A stretch of DNA of 64,000 nucleotides, from the NCBI GenBank assembly GCA_016748015.1, contig JAAOMT010000617.1, forward strand, positions 628,635-692,634. Direction: 5' to 3'. A program made the translations under genes and the position numbers. Positions 1-11,356 of the stretch are shown piece by piece; position 1 is the first letter of the stretch; each line of letters starts with the position of its first letter. Source of the DNA: Geosiphon pyriformis. Its lineage: Eukaryota; Glomeromycota; Glomeromycetes; Archaeosporales; Geosiphonaceae. The notes below the pieces were generated by a model, which did no database searches, was not told the DNA's origin, and saw only the letters and a list, made by a program, of their open reading frames with translations.

Positions 1-304
1 CCAAAAAAAGCTTAAGAAAAAAAAAACCTATAAAACACTTTCTTTAAGTATTGGTAACTTGATATTAGAATACCATTCAGACAGAAACAATATCTATAAT
101 AATAAATTCTTTAGTCAGTGGAAAGAACTCTTTATAGTCAACAAAGTTTTGAACAATGATTCTTATATTCTTTAAAATCAATCTGGAACAATCTTTAAAG
201 ATTGTCCTGTTCATGATACATGACTCAAAAAATATTATAAACAACCTGATTGGCTGCTTGTTGTGGTAATACCAACTCAATTGATTAGCAAAAATCAAGT
301 ATAA
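1..304 (+). pseudogene. A1 integrase C-terminal tail
   Basis: Frame 1 reads a basic KKKLKKKKTYK stretch followed by SIGNLILEY, which corresponds to the small C-terminal DNA-binding (GPY/F-like) part of gypsy integrases. The same tail is seen in A2 and A3. Two premature stops (TAA and TGA) interrupt it. The TAA at 302-304 is at the same position in A1, A2 and A3 and is therefore probably the genuine end of pol. Confidence 0.75.
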
Positions 305-345
305 ATAAATGCACCATTCCCAAAACAGAGGTATCTTCAATTGAC

Positions 346-999
346 ATGAACAATTATTTTCTGGATTAAAACATTCAAAATGCTTTCTATACTTTTCATA
401 AATATTGGATCAAAAACTATCCAAATGCTACTCTAATCATTAGAAAACAAACCACCATAATTGATAACAGTGGAACACATACTGTTATTAGACCAAAGAA
501 AACTACTACCAGAAAAGAAAAAATTGGTAGTAAAATAGATAAATATCTGTTGGAAAGTATAACAACAGCTATACTCCTACCTTCCAATACAATTGAAAAA
601 ACACTCCAAGAAATCTTACCCATAGACAAAAACTTGTCATATGGAAAGCAATTAGAACTCTATGATTGCTTTGGTGAAATTATAGAGAATAAGAAACTCA
701 TAAAGAAAACAACTTTAGAGATACAGGCAGAAATTTTGGGCATTATATGATTAGATGTCCCAAAAGTTTTAACTATTGCTAAAAGAGCCAAAACTCTAAT
801 ACAAAGATTTGGTCTCTTGAATACAAAACTCATTTTGCCTCAAGTATTATATATCTTATCTACAAAAAACTTTAATAAACTAGTTAGCTTTAAGTTAGAT
901 AAAACCCTTCAAATAGATTACACTATAAATATGATTTTGCCAGAGCTCAATCTCTTTGGAGAGGATAATATTATGGTTGAAACTTATACTTCTTATTAA
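346..999 (+). pseudogene. A1 ORF3, uncharacterised protein downstream of integrase
   Basis: A reading frame of about 217 codons starts at ATG 346, 42 bases after the pol stop and in the -1 frame relative to pol. It begins MNNYFL, has a basic patch RPKKTTTRKEK near residue 45, and is otherwise predicted helical with many Leu, Ile and Lys. It ends inside the 3' LTR. The same protein is present in A2 (25862-25206) and A3 (56850-56194) at equal length, so it is a real conserved gene of the family. In A1 it is broken by TAA near codon 8 and by TGA where A3 has Trp. I see no signal peptide or convincing transmembrane helix, so it does not look like an envelope protein. Function is unknown. Confidence 0.75.
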
Positions 1000-1593
1000 T
1001 TATCATATGTATTAGCCACTAATGTCATATAAATTAGCCACTCTATTTTTAGAAAGTGATCATTGACCTGATTATTAATCTAGTTGTTGATCTGATTATT
1101 GACCACTTTTGATAGCTATATAAGTGATAAATCTCTTAGCTGTAGAAAAGCATGTAGAAATAAAAAAAATAAAATAACAACTTTCATCTCAATTATTTTT
1201 TTATTGCTAATTTCTCTTTCCCTACCTTTAAGTATTCAAACATTTTAAGATAAAAAATTACTTGTTGGTTATTTCTTACCCTTTTCTTGAATAAAACATG
1301 ACTGAAGAGTACATCTGATACTTGCTATTAAATTCTAAAAGTGCTAATGTGAGGCATAGAATTATACCAAGTGTAATTATTTGTTAACAGTACAGACTAT
1401 CTCTCTACTTTCAGATTCCCTGGTTATTTTTGAAAAGTACAGCAACTAAGATATTTTATGAGACTGATCTTACACATTGAATCTATACTTATTCAATTTG
1501 CTCTTTGAAGTTGAATTCTCTTTGATTCTTTTTATTACCCTATAATTCTGTTTTCTCTTGCTATTCATTAGCTTGTTACTTCAATCTGTAACA
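969..1593 (+). repeat. 3' LTR of A1
   Basis: The LTR aligns end to end with the reverse complement of the A2 and A3 LTRs. The usual TGTTATGG start is TATTATGG here and the end is CTGTAACA. It is 625 bp, shorter than the 682-750 bp of other copies, partly because the internal 12-bp minisatellite (about 1056-1108) has only about four units. Confidence 0.88.
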
Positions 1594-3876
1594 ATATTTT
1601 CTTATTTTTTTGTTTTAATTTTTTTTATATTATTAAGTAATTTATATTTAAAATTTTTTTAAAAAAATTAACTTTTACAGCAAAGTAAGTACATATTATT
1701 TTAAAGAACTTATAAACAAGATTTTTTTATAAAAAAGTTTGATTTTTACTATAAAATAATTATATAAATAATTAATGTAAAATTGGTTATTCTATTATAA
1801 ATTTAATAATATATACAATCTAAAGTATAAAAAATACTTTAAAAAAAGAATTAGTTTACAGTAAAATTAATAACAAAATAGCATTAATAATATTAAGAAA
1901 AAGATAAAAATTTTTTTGGTAATAATATTCATATTTTAATAACTTTTAAATATATTTTTTTAAAGATAATAATTGCTTTATATACTTGATTTAAAAAATT
2001 TTTATCATTCCAATATTTATTAAAGTTTGTATTCAATACTATAATTATTTGTGTTTTTTTTTATTATTTTTTAACTATTTAATCTTTTTTGTTAAAAATT
2101 ATTAATATATAAGTTTGTACTTATATATATTTTTTAATAATTTTTTACTATATAGTATTATAAGTAAACTTGGTAAGATATTGTGATAACATTTAGTATT
2201 CTAAATTTTAATATAAAAAGCTTAAAAATCTCTATTCTAAGTACTTGAAATAATTATTGATATTAATCTTTGAAGATTTTTTTGTTAGTTTTATTCATAG
2301 AATTCTTTGGTTATAAAGCACAAAAAAGTATTTAGCTGTTTGCAGCTTAAGTATATAAGCTATCTTTTTTGAGCTAATCAAGCACAATTACTAAAGTCTG
2401 ACAGTATTTTTTTGTCTTTTTAATAAGCTACCAAAATAATGTTAATATTTAAATCTAAAGAGAGCTTTTCACTTTTACCAATCTATTACAAAGTTTATTT
2501 TCAGATAGTTAATTTTACAATGTTGCTGCTTTACAAAAGAAAAATAAAATAAAATAAAATAAAAGAGAAAAATAAAAATAAAAATAAAAAAAATAAAAAG
2601 AGAATTTAAAAAAATATAGTTTTGTTAATTGTTATAATTAAGAGTAATTGGTCCAAGTTATTATTATTCAAGGCAGTTTTATGTTAAAATTATCTGGCCA
2701 GAAACAAAGATAAAAAAATGATTTAATTTAGGTTAAACACAAAATTCATGAATTATATATAAATAAGTTTAGGGTTTTAAATATTTTTTTTATTTGAAAT
2801 AATATAGATATATAAATAAAATGAATCTAATAGGTATGAATAGAAGAATATATTTTTTATCTGTCTGTTAATTTGTTTGTTTTTTCTGCTAAAACTACTC
2901 ATTTTTATACATATTTTTAGTTTTATAAAATTGTTTTTAATTGTTTATTATCATTAGTTATTGTTTGCTATTTTTGTTGTTGCTTTGTTTTTTTATACTA
3001 TAACTAGTTATCTTATGTTATAGCTTATTATTTCATGTTATTGTATGTTATTTTATATTATCTTGAATTATAACATGTTATTTTGTATTATTTTACATTA
3101 TTATATTTTTCTAAATTATCATGTTTTTTAATTACATTCTTTTTCAATATATTTTGGATTTGTTTTTTCTACTTAGGTAACAATAATTTTTAAAAAGTAC
3201 ATATTTTATTATAAACATAAAATATTAATTTATTATAAATTACCAAAATATGTAGTTTTTAATCTAAATACAAATTAAACAGTATTTTTATTTTATTTTT
3301 TATCAAGTTATTTGAACATTAATAATTTTAACTTAAAAACTTGTTTTAAAAATTTATTTTAATATGTAATTATATTAAAATGCTTATAATTATTAATATA
3401 ATTTTTTTTAATATTGTTTGTACATAAAACCAAAATAATATATTTATTATTATATTGTTTAAATATTAATTATTTGTAATATGTTAAATTTAAGATTAAA
3501 AAAGATTTTTTTTTCAAGATATTGTTTTACTAAATAAAAATTTACTTTAAATTTTGTTGATCTAAAATAAGTTATTATATATATAAATATAGTTTTATCA
3601 TAAAACAGAAATTTAAATATGTGTTTTACTTGAAAATATTGAAATAATATTTTATATAATAAAATTATTGATTATTATCTTTTGTTTTTTTATAAATAAT
3701 TGTAATTGTTTTATTAAAATTTTATTATTTTTTAAAAGATATAAATATTAAATAATAGATTAATATTATATTAATTTAATTTTTTTTGGTTTTTTGTTAT
3801 TTATTAATTTATTAATTTTTTTAATAGTGTTTTTAATATTTCTTTTCAATTATTTTTATTTTTATTATTTTTGGTA

Positions 3877-3908
<32 letters not shown>

Positions 3909-4500
3909 TCATTAATATGTTTTTTAAAACTGTTTATATAAATAAATAGTTGTTTTTGATTTATTATTTGTTTAAATTTAGTATTAACAATTTTTGTTTC
4001 TAATTTATTTATTAATACTTTTTTTAAAATTTTATTATTACTAATATTAGTATTATTTTCAATGTTTTTAATGTTTTTTATATTATTTAGCTTGATCATA
4101 ACTTGTGTTAATAAGTTTATTTATATGAATTGTCAATATTAAAAGCACTTTTTTGTAATTAAAATACATATTTGTTTTTTTATAGCATTTTAAAAATCCA
4201 AATAAATTAAAAAATATATTTTAATTATAAAATACATAATTAATTATTATGTAAATTAATATTTAATTAATCAGAATTATTTTATTTGTCTGGCTAAATT
4301 GAAATAAACTTATAAAAAAAAGACAATTTTAAATTATTAAAACTTTTAAATAATTATTTTCAAAAATTATTCTAATCAAATTATATCTATATTAAAAAAA
4401 ACATTTTGATTAAACTATTTTTTTTGTTTAATAAAAATTAAATAATTAGTAGTAATTTTAAAAAAATTATTTTTAATATTAAATTATATTATTTTATATT
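1594..4500. other. AT-rich intergenic DNA with simple repeats
   Basis: I found no gene here. The DNA is extremely AT-rich. It contains AAAAT-type runs near 2540-2600, a loose GTTATTTTATATTATC-like series near 3010-3110 and a perfect (TTA)n tract near 3879-3908. Very old retroelement sequence may be present, but no segment could be aligned by eye to families A, B/C or D. Confidence 0.7.
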
Positions 4501-5230
4501 GTATAATAAATTTTTGTTTATAAACAAAATTGTTTTTTCAAATATATTGAAAAATAATAATATAATTACAATTATATATTTATTTTATTATTGGTTTTTT
4601 TTCTAATAATGGTTTTTTTTGACTTAATAATAATATGTATTTTATTGTTATTAGTTATAATAATCTGTTTTTTAATAGTTAAAATATATTTAAATAATTT
4701 TTGATCTAATACTTATAAAGAATATAAAAAACATTTTAAATATTTTGATTTAAGAAATAATTGTTTATGTTAATTGAAAATATTTCTGTTGTAAAAATAA
4801 TACATTTATTTATAACTAATTTTTAATCTTTTAAGTTAACAAATAACCAATTAGTTTGCTTGTAATATTTTTTGAGTTGTGTATTATAAACAATTAATTA
4901 TTAAAGATTGTTCTAAATTAATCTTATAAAATATAAAAATTATTGTTTAAAACTTTGTTAATTATAAAATTTTTTTTTTCATTGGCTAAAAAACTTATCT
5001 TTATAAACATTATTTTTGTTTAAAAAAAGTATTTTGTATGTTTTATTTTTTTTAAGCTTTTTTTGGAATTGTTTTATTTTTTTAAAGGCAATTATTCATG
5101 TTTTTAATAAGAAATTAAGAATTGTATCAAGTGTTTTTTGCAAAATATCTTTGTACTTTTTTTCTGTGGTTTTTTCAAAAGATATTGTTTCAATATTAGT
5201 TTTTTACAAATTCAATTTGCTTCTTTAATT
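4500..5230 (-). mobile_element. Strongly decayed family-A fragment (A5)
   Basis: The order of landmarks matches A2 25600-26300 on the minus strand: ORF3 start region, the spacer, the integrase tail and the segment before it. Most C and G positions have become T and A, giving an extreme transition-decayed copy. The left boundary is not clear. No reading frame survives; the short open frame at 5016-5228 on the plus strand is antisense to the integrase remnant. Confidence 0.7.
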
Positions 5231-5239
5231 AATTTTTTT

Positions 5240-5312
5240 CTTTAATTATTTCCATTACTCTTAATAGTTTTTTCTTTTGCTATCTGTTAGCTTGTTACTT
5301 AAACCCGTAACA
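5240..5312 (+). repeat. Family-A LTR end fragment
   Basis: About 73 bp match the last part of the A1 LTR, including the block TTAGCTTGTTACTT and the terminal CCGTAACA. Its orientation is opposite to the adjacent decayed fragment A5, so it belongs to another insertion or marks an inversion or deletion junction. Confidence 0.7.
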
Positions 5313-5559
5313 TTAAAATAACCATGCAAAAAATAATAGCAATTCTTAATATTGTTTATTATTAACATGTTACAATCCATCTTTAAACTTTAATCTTTGA
5401 TGATAAATACTTTACAAACTGGAATAATTTTCTTCATCCAGCCAAACTTTTAAATGTTGACTGGTTTAGATGAAATGTGCTTTTATCTGAAAATATAACT
5501 GGACTTCATTTTGATTTTTTTGCATTTTTTTTGTGTATGCCTGTAAACGTAAAGATTTG
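5313..5559. other. Intergenic, nothing recognised
   Basis: AT-rich sequence between the LTR fragment and a more GC-rich island. I see no coding or structural feature. Confidence 0.5.
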
Positions 5560-5943
5560 GAAAATTTAACTATGAACGTTCTTGAATAATGTGCACACTA
5601 ATATTAATCTTCGTTTTTTCATTTCTCGTGGCGGTTAGATTAATTTGTTTTGGGATTGTAATTCGATTTCGGCCAGATTTTGGTTGGTCATTTAGGGTCT
5701 TTTGTTTCCTCCCACCAATAAAATGCAAGTCCAAGTTTTGGGCCTTTGGGATGTTTATTTAAAAACCATTTTTGTATCGCTTATGTATTGAGAGGCATCC
5801 ATCAATCTATAAAAAGTATGAATGATCAGCGTTTATATTCTTTGTCTTCGGGCTCCACAGAGTTATTGGGGGTCGGATACTTTTGCGGTGCAAGCTGCTC
5901 GAGCAATATCAGAAAGGAGAAAGACAGTGAACAGATACTTTAA
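5560..5943 (+). other. GC-rich island with promoter-like motifs and a possible exon
   Basis: Base composition resembles the host gene island rather than the surrounding DNA. There is a CCAAT motif (CCACCAATAAAATG near 5709) and a TATA-like TTTATTTAAA near 5754. Two overlapping frames are open after that. One reads MGCLFKNHF... for 65 codons (5746-5943). Another reads SYWGSDTFAVQAARAISERR downstream of a plausible CAG acceptor at about 5860. I do not recognise a protein. It could be a small gene, a terminal exon, or a non-coding transcript. Confidence 0.3.
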
Positions 5944-6084
5944 ATATATATAAAAATTCTATTAATTTATCCAATAGCTTAAGATTTTTTTTGAGCGAGT
6001 ATAATGGTGAAAATCTATAAAATAGGGAAATATAAAATTTTCATAGTGAAGTTTGTGTTCAGAATACAATAAAGTTTTCGGTGC

Positions 6085-8874
6085 TCAAGGGAAAACCCTC
6101 CCGCTTTCCTTTAAAGAACTTGAATTATCAGTAACTTTTATCGCGACCATTTTGCTGAAGTCAATCGACAGATCCCCATTTTCGAGTACCGTTTTATTTA
6201 TAGGCGGCGTAGCTTCATTATTCGCCTTCAAACTTGCACCCTCGGTATCTTTTAAATAAACCTCGGGACTCGTACATGTACCCAATACTCGTCTCATGTG
6301 ATTTGTAAGATAACTAAGACCCAGTTGATACGATGCATTCATCCAGCCAAATCCTTCTCGCGGTACGAATTTAAAATCAGTGCCAACGTTACCATATTCA
6401 ACGTTGAGTAAATGGCTAAGTGAAACAACATCATATTTTTCGGGAACAACGCCATTAAAATCAACAAAAGATTTAGTGATGGTGTAAAGCCATCGATAAG
6501 CCAAGCGGCGGGCTTCATTAATATATCCGTAAATCTCTAAGCCACGCCATGCCATCATTTGATGAGGGGCCCAACCAAGAGGATAATCCCATTGTCGATT
6601 AGGACGATCAAGTGTTATCGTACCACGAGATTCTTCTGTGCCACTTACAAGTCCACCGAAAACTTCGAACTTGGGGAGTGAATTGCGGCTACATATAGAA
6701 TTTTTCAAATTTGAAATATTAAAATAAGAATTGAATTAATTGTTGATAAATCGAAAGAAATAATGATTTACACTAGTTTTTCGGCCTGGTGTTTGCTGGC
6801 ACAACCGGCCCAAAGAGCCCAAAAGGCAGTGACTGATTCGTACTCTGACTGTTTTTCCTTCACTGTATCATAGTCATAATACAGGCTTTTCTCCTCATTC
6901 CAACAGTATCGATCTATTCTTTCTTTACGCAACATTGCCCGTTCGAACCATACAGCACTTGTTTCAACGTTTCCATCTTCAAGTACGAAATGGTCGTCAT
7001 ATTTATCACGTATTAATTCACCTAAATCGATTTCATACTTGTAAAGTAGAGCGTTAAGATCAATTGTGGTCAGATTTGCACATCGCTTTTCGAAACGGTA
7101 TGTGGTGTCATGCCCAGATTCACGAACAGCGCGATCATGTAAAAAGTATTCATCCAATTCGGGCTCATGAATTTCCATATTATGGTATTTAGCGGCATAT
7201 TCTGGGATGCTAAGACCCAATCGGGCTGCATAAGGTAAAATCAGATGATCAAAATGGCTAGCCTCGGTTTCAGGTGGAATACCAAGACCGATAGGGTAGT
7301 ATTTACTCAAGCCAGTCTTTAAATCAAAGCGTGGAGCACACATCCATACAGTATGATATTCTTTAATGGCCGCAGTGATAGCAGTAGCGAGCCACTGTTT
7401 TTTTTCTGCTTCAGTTTCAGTTAAATTTTCATATACTCTGATCGCCATGTCAGTAAGGAAGGGTGGTTGAGATCTGGTCAAATAATAACTTCGATTGGCA
7501 TTAAGTATTTTGCCATAATGTTTAATCTCATATGTAAAATTGTCAACCATTCCTCTCGCTACTTCAATCTTCCCATCTAGCGCCAAACCTAGAGTTTCGA
7601 AATAAGAATCCCATCCATACATTTCGTTGAAACGGCCACCGGGAACAACGAAAGGAACACCGCGCAGTGTGGTGTTTCCTTGATCGTCAACATATTTGCG
7701 CATTGCTAAAGAGAGAATCCCAGGTCTATCATTGATGCTCTTCACGTATTCAGGGGATATATCTTGTGGCAACATTTCTACTTGGAGGTTCAAATGGGTT
7801 CGAGTTTCAGCGACATGCTTGTAGTATTCAAAAACTTCCGTTTCACCGTAGGGAATATAAATACGAGCATTATGATTTGCGGTTCGATTTTTGGGGTCCG
7901 CGCATATAACCTCTAATCCTTCAGCATCAATCCGCCTGGTAAGTCCATCCCAAAAATGACACTTTATCATTCGAGACAGCCTATCCACGGGATTTTCATT
8001 TAATCGTGCTTCATCTAAGACAATATATTTGCGCCCATTGTCAAGAGCCAAAGCTAGTTCTTGAAGCAAAGTGGAGAGCATATAGGTTCCACGGACCTCG
8101 AATTTGGAATAGCCACCAGAACCTAGAGTGCCTAAGGTAACAGATTTCGGTCCAGCGTCGTTTATGGTGATTTGACAATCACCATCTGTATCTTCTTGTT
8201 CTAAGATTAAACGTCGGGTTTCAAGCACGTCTATTAAGAATTTACGGGGTATAGCCGCCTTTTCGTCTAGTTATCGGTTTGGGAGGTGGAGTAGAGGAGT
8301 TGTTTCAGTCAATGAAAACGAGGTGTGAATTGATGGAATGTTCATTTCCTAGATCGTGTGCTGATGAGATTGGTGTTGGTATTGAGATCATTATGATTAA
8401 CCGATCGATTTTTGATTGATTTAGGCCGCCGACGACAAGGAGTTGAAAGAAAAGAACTCTATCAAAATGGCCTTCATCAATCTCCAGATTGTTCCCAGAC
8501 ACCATGTTTGATACAAAACACTATCTATAAAAATAAATAATATTTTATAATAATTACCGTGTGATGCTCTACGTTTTCTCAGCGCTCGTAGACCATCCTG
8601 TGGAGTGGGAGGCCTAGAGGGTACTTGACCATGTGATGTCTAAATAAACAAAAAAGGGATAAATAGCGGTAAACAACCAAAATCAAAAATTTTGACGGTT
8701 CTCAGGCCTCAATAGAGGAGTTAAAGCAAATTGAAAGTATAAAACTAGTCCCGTTTTTAAGCTTACAGCAAATCTCCTTACGCGATCAACATTGGAGCTT
8801 GTAAAGCTATTATTTCCTGAATTATAATAAACCGCAGCAGGTGCGTAAGGAATGTTGTCCTCCGAATCGTTCAT
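6085..8874 (-). CDS. nth1: Neutral trehalase (GH37), four exons
   Basis: Hydrolyses cytosolic trehalose to glucose. Proposed exons, all on the minus strand: 8874-8767, 8639-8558, 8266-6772 and 6688-6085; phases join exactly and give about 762 residues, close to the usual length of fungal neutral trehalases. The N-terminal part has RKRRAS, a protein kinase A type site typical of these enzymes, then the calcium-binding loop [12 protein letters not shown]. Both GH37 signatures are present, [14 protein letters not shown] and [10 protein letters not shown], and REGFGW near the C-terminus. Exon 1 could alternatively end at 8782, because CGC|GTAAGG and GCT|GTAAGC are both in phase 0. The open frame at 8505-8305 is intronic. 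Regulation by PKA phosphorylation and calcium is known for the family; here it is inferred from the motifs. Neighbour downstream is transposon remnant. Confidence 0.93.
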
Positions 8875-9400
8875 AGTAAACGATGAGTGTTTAGATTTGG
8901 TTAAAAGAAGTGATAAAGTAAATTGAGGTTGAGGCAAGTAATCAAAGGATAAAAACTTTGAGGTATTTTATATCCTTTTAGATGAAAATTGAGATCAGTG
9001 ATCTTTTAGCAATCAGTTAGGTGATCAATGACGAAAGTGGATTAATTGGGTAAAACTGGAAGTAGTATGACATTATGAGCAAAAATGAACTGGTCGGGAA
9101 CAGGTCGCAGATTCAAACATAGAATGCGGCGTTCGAATCACTATATCAATTATAGATAAGCGGTTTCAAATTCTTTAGTGTTAGCCGTTAAAAGTAATAA
9201 TAAAATTTCAAACTTCCCATATAGTTCAAGGTTTCAAAAATTCTAATTATTGATTTTAATCATCTGATGCATATTGTTACTATTTTCCATCAAGATATTC
9301 GATTTCGATGGTGTAACAAAGAGAATGATATCATAAGCAAAATAAATTTCATAAATTCGACCTTATGAGCAGGAACTTTGAATGACATTCGATTAAATTT
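8875..9400. other. Intergenic region upstream of the trehalase
   Basis: This 526-bp stretch separates the trehalase start from the 3' end of the Sec14-like gene. It should hold the trehalase promoter and 5' UTR and the Sec14-like terminator. I cannot point to a definite TATA box or terminator and see no coding sequence. Confidence 0.5.
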
Positions 9401-10992
9401 TTATTTTTGTCTGTCAGAATATCCCCAATCACAGGTTCCATCCTCACGAAGGACACCAATACGATGATAATAGGTTCGTGCCCTAACATATGGATCTAAT
9501 TCCAATGTTGCACGCCTTAATTTTATCTTTGTCTCATCTCTCTCTTTTTTCAATTCTTTATTAAACTTTTCATCGATCCATCTCCTCGTTAGTTCTTCGA
9601 AATTTCTTACCAACTGTTCTCGCACTTTTAATTTTTCTTCCTTTGTTGCCACATCATTCATCCTTTCATTTTCTTCTTCAGTTGAGGGTATATATTTATA
9701 TTCCCATGGATCTTGACCACCAAAATTGGACATTAAATGGTCAGGTTCAATGAATTCTAGTAAATCTTTGTCATCACGTGTAAAATGAATTTTGGATGCA
9801 ACCACTGGATCGAGTAGTGTAGAAATAATTCTCCAAACACTTTGAAATACCCAAGGGGCTTTATGAACAATGCAAATGCCTAGACTTTCCGGGTAATATG
9901 CTTCAAAACATTGGATCATAAATTTCACGCCTTGCAAATCCTAAAAGTTGAAAAAAACAATGAACAAAATACTTTACTATGACAACTTTGAAAATAGAAA
10001 ACTTGTGAAATATGTGAATGCAAACCATATTTTGCAAACCGGAGCCTGCCATATTGAAAACAAGACATGCGGTTTCCACTGGAGGTTCAATCATCAAACG
10101 CACTGTTTCCATCACCCATATAGTAAACCGTTGCGTGACTTCTAAACTCTGATCATCCTTCTTGTGAAATCGGACATTAATAAAACTTGAACATTCATAA
10201 TCATTCCCAGGTCGAGATTAAGGAAAATAAATGTTAATACGTGACGAAATTCATTGCTACCGATACTGGAACGAAAGATTGCACTTACCATATCGGTCTC
10301 CCTTCTCTATCTGTGCCTCGACAATAATTCTTACCTAATTCCAATTGTGCACGAAACCCAGGGAGATTCTTTTGGGCAAAATAATTTTCTAAGCCAGGTT
10401 CACCTAGCGCCAAGATACTTGAAACGCCAATTTGTAAGCTCCATTTCAAAGTAGAAACCAGCATCGCCAACGCCTTATGCACATCCCACTTTCGCGCGCG
10501 TAGAAACCTCAAAAATATTAAATCGGGATCATCAGCACCACTGAGTCGCCAAGCTGCGGTACGAAGTTCTCCTGGTGTATATAATTCTAGGGCAGCATTG
10601 AGCTCGCCCGATTCGTTATATTTATCATCTTTGATCTCTTTTTTGGAACTTGGCCGGGAAGTTGGTTTTGGTTGATAGCTAGTTGTACCGTTGGTATCAC
10701 CACTGATACCACCTTCAGAATTCAATGATTTTTTGGAACTCCCACCATTTAAAAATGTCCCCACCTTTGACGATTTGCTGCTTGAGGTACTGTTGGGCTT
10801 TAATTTTGTAGACTCAAATTTCAAGGCATCTCCATTACTGTATGTCAAGTTTTCGTCGTTTTCAGGAGACAGCAAATTTAAGAAAAGAGTCCAGAATTTA
10901 CGTAAGAGTTCCTCTTGTTCAATTGTTAAAGTGTCCACGTGTCCCGAGTTAGGGTCCTTTTGCTGTTGTTGTAAGGCGATGGTGGTCGACAT
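9401..10992 (-). CDS. Sec14-like CRAL-TRIO lipid-transfer protein, three exons
   Basis: Proposed exons 10992-10289, 10185-10026 and 9940-9401 join in phase (2, then 0) and give 467 residues. Residues 1-130 are low-complexity and Ser/Lys-rich, with a short conserved-looking segment near TIEQEELLRKFW. The CRAL-TRIO N domain follows (DPDLIFLRFLRARKWD), then the lipid-binding domain with INVRFHKKDDQSLE, CFEAYYPESLGICIVHKAPW and LDPVVASKIHFT, ending with GGQDPWEYKY. This pattern is typical of the fungal Csr1/Sfh2-type branch of Sec14 homologues, which exchange phosphatidylinositol and other lipids between membranes. The C-terminal 100 residues are charged and probably coiled-coil. The exact ligand cannot be told from sequence. 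It is divergently arranged with the MED9-like gene. Confidence 0.9.
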
Positions 10993-11356
10993 TTCGAGTT
11001 GCTGTCTCTTTAAAAAAAGAATCTTGGCTATCTTTTTGATGTTAATATAAAAGTTAAGCAGTCGGCGTTTTTATATGGATGGTGACAAAAATTACACAAC
11101 TAATTGCGTGGGAAACTAAAGTTGAATGATTGTGTTAAAAATTCAAAGTTAATAAAGTTAATGATTCTTATTTACGATAAATTTTCCCCGATCAAAGATC
11201 TTCCTTTTATATATACCTCAGATAAGCTCTTGATTAAGTCATTGTGCATCATAAGTGTACGTATCGCAATACCCAGTGTGGGCGTTGGTAGTTATTTTAA
11301 GTTGTGGCTGAGGGGAACCCGCGTTTGACTACTTTCTTCTGAATAGACAGAGCAAT
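10993..11356. promoter_or_regulatory. Shared divergent promoter region
   Basis: This 364-bp interval separates the starts of the Sec14-like gene (minus) and the MED9-like gene (plus). A TATA-like TTTTATATATACC lies at about 11205-11217, some 140 bp before the plus-strand ATG, followed by AGATAAG, a GATA-type site. No experimental start is known. Confidence 0.45.

Larger units (their letters stand above)
1..1593 (+). mobile_element. Family-A LTR retrotransposon A1, 3' part
   Basis: The window opens inside a plus-strand copy of the gypsy-type family A. It holds the integrase C-terminus, the ORF3 region and one complete LTR ending TAACA at 1593. Its translation matches the minus-strand copies A2 and A3 throughout. 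The 5' part lies outside the window. The reading frames are broken by stop codons, so this copy is not functional. The base just after the LTR reads atat, a possible target-site duplicate whose partner is not visible. Confidence 0.9.

Noticed and set aside
3833-4099. 88-codon minus-strand frame rich in Ile, Lys and Asn
   Set aside because: Produced by an AT-rich simple repeat including (TTA)n; no complexity or similarity.
5016-5228. Phe/Val-rich 70-codon plus-strand frame resembling a membrane protein
   Set aside because: It is the antisense of a decayed family-A integrase fragment, and the hydrophobicity follows from T-rich sequence.
8305-8505. Open frame of 66 codons between trehalase exons
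   Set aside because: Splicing from 8557 to 8267 joins RRASH to [13 protein letters not shown] in phase, matching the family; the frame lies inside that intron.
9050-9180. Possible tRNA from a GATTCAAAC-like segment
   Set aside because: No acceptor stem, anticodon arm or box A at suitable distance could be found.
10691-11050. 119-codon plus-strand frame over the Sec14-like gene start
   Set aside because: It is antisense to a low-complexity coding exon and shows no recognisable protein.
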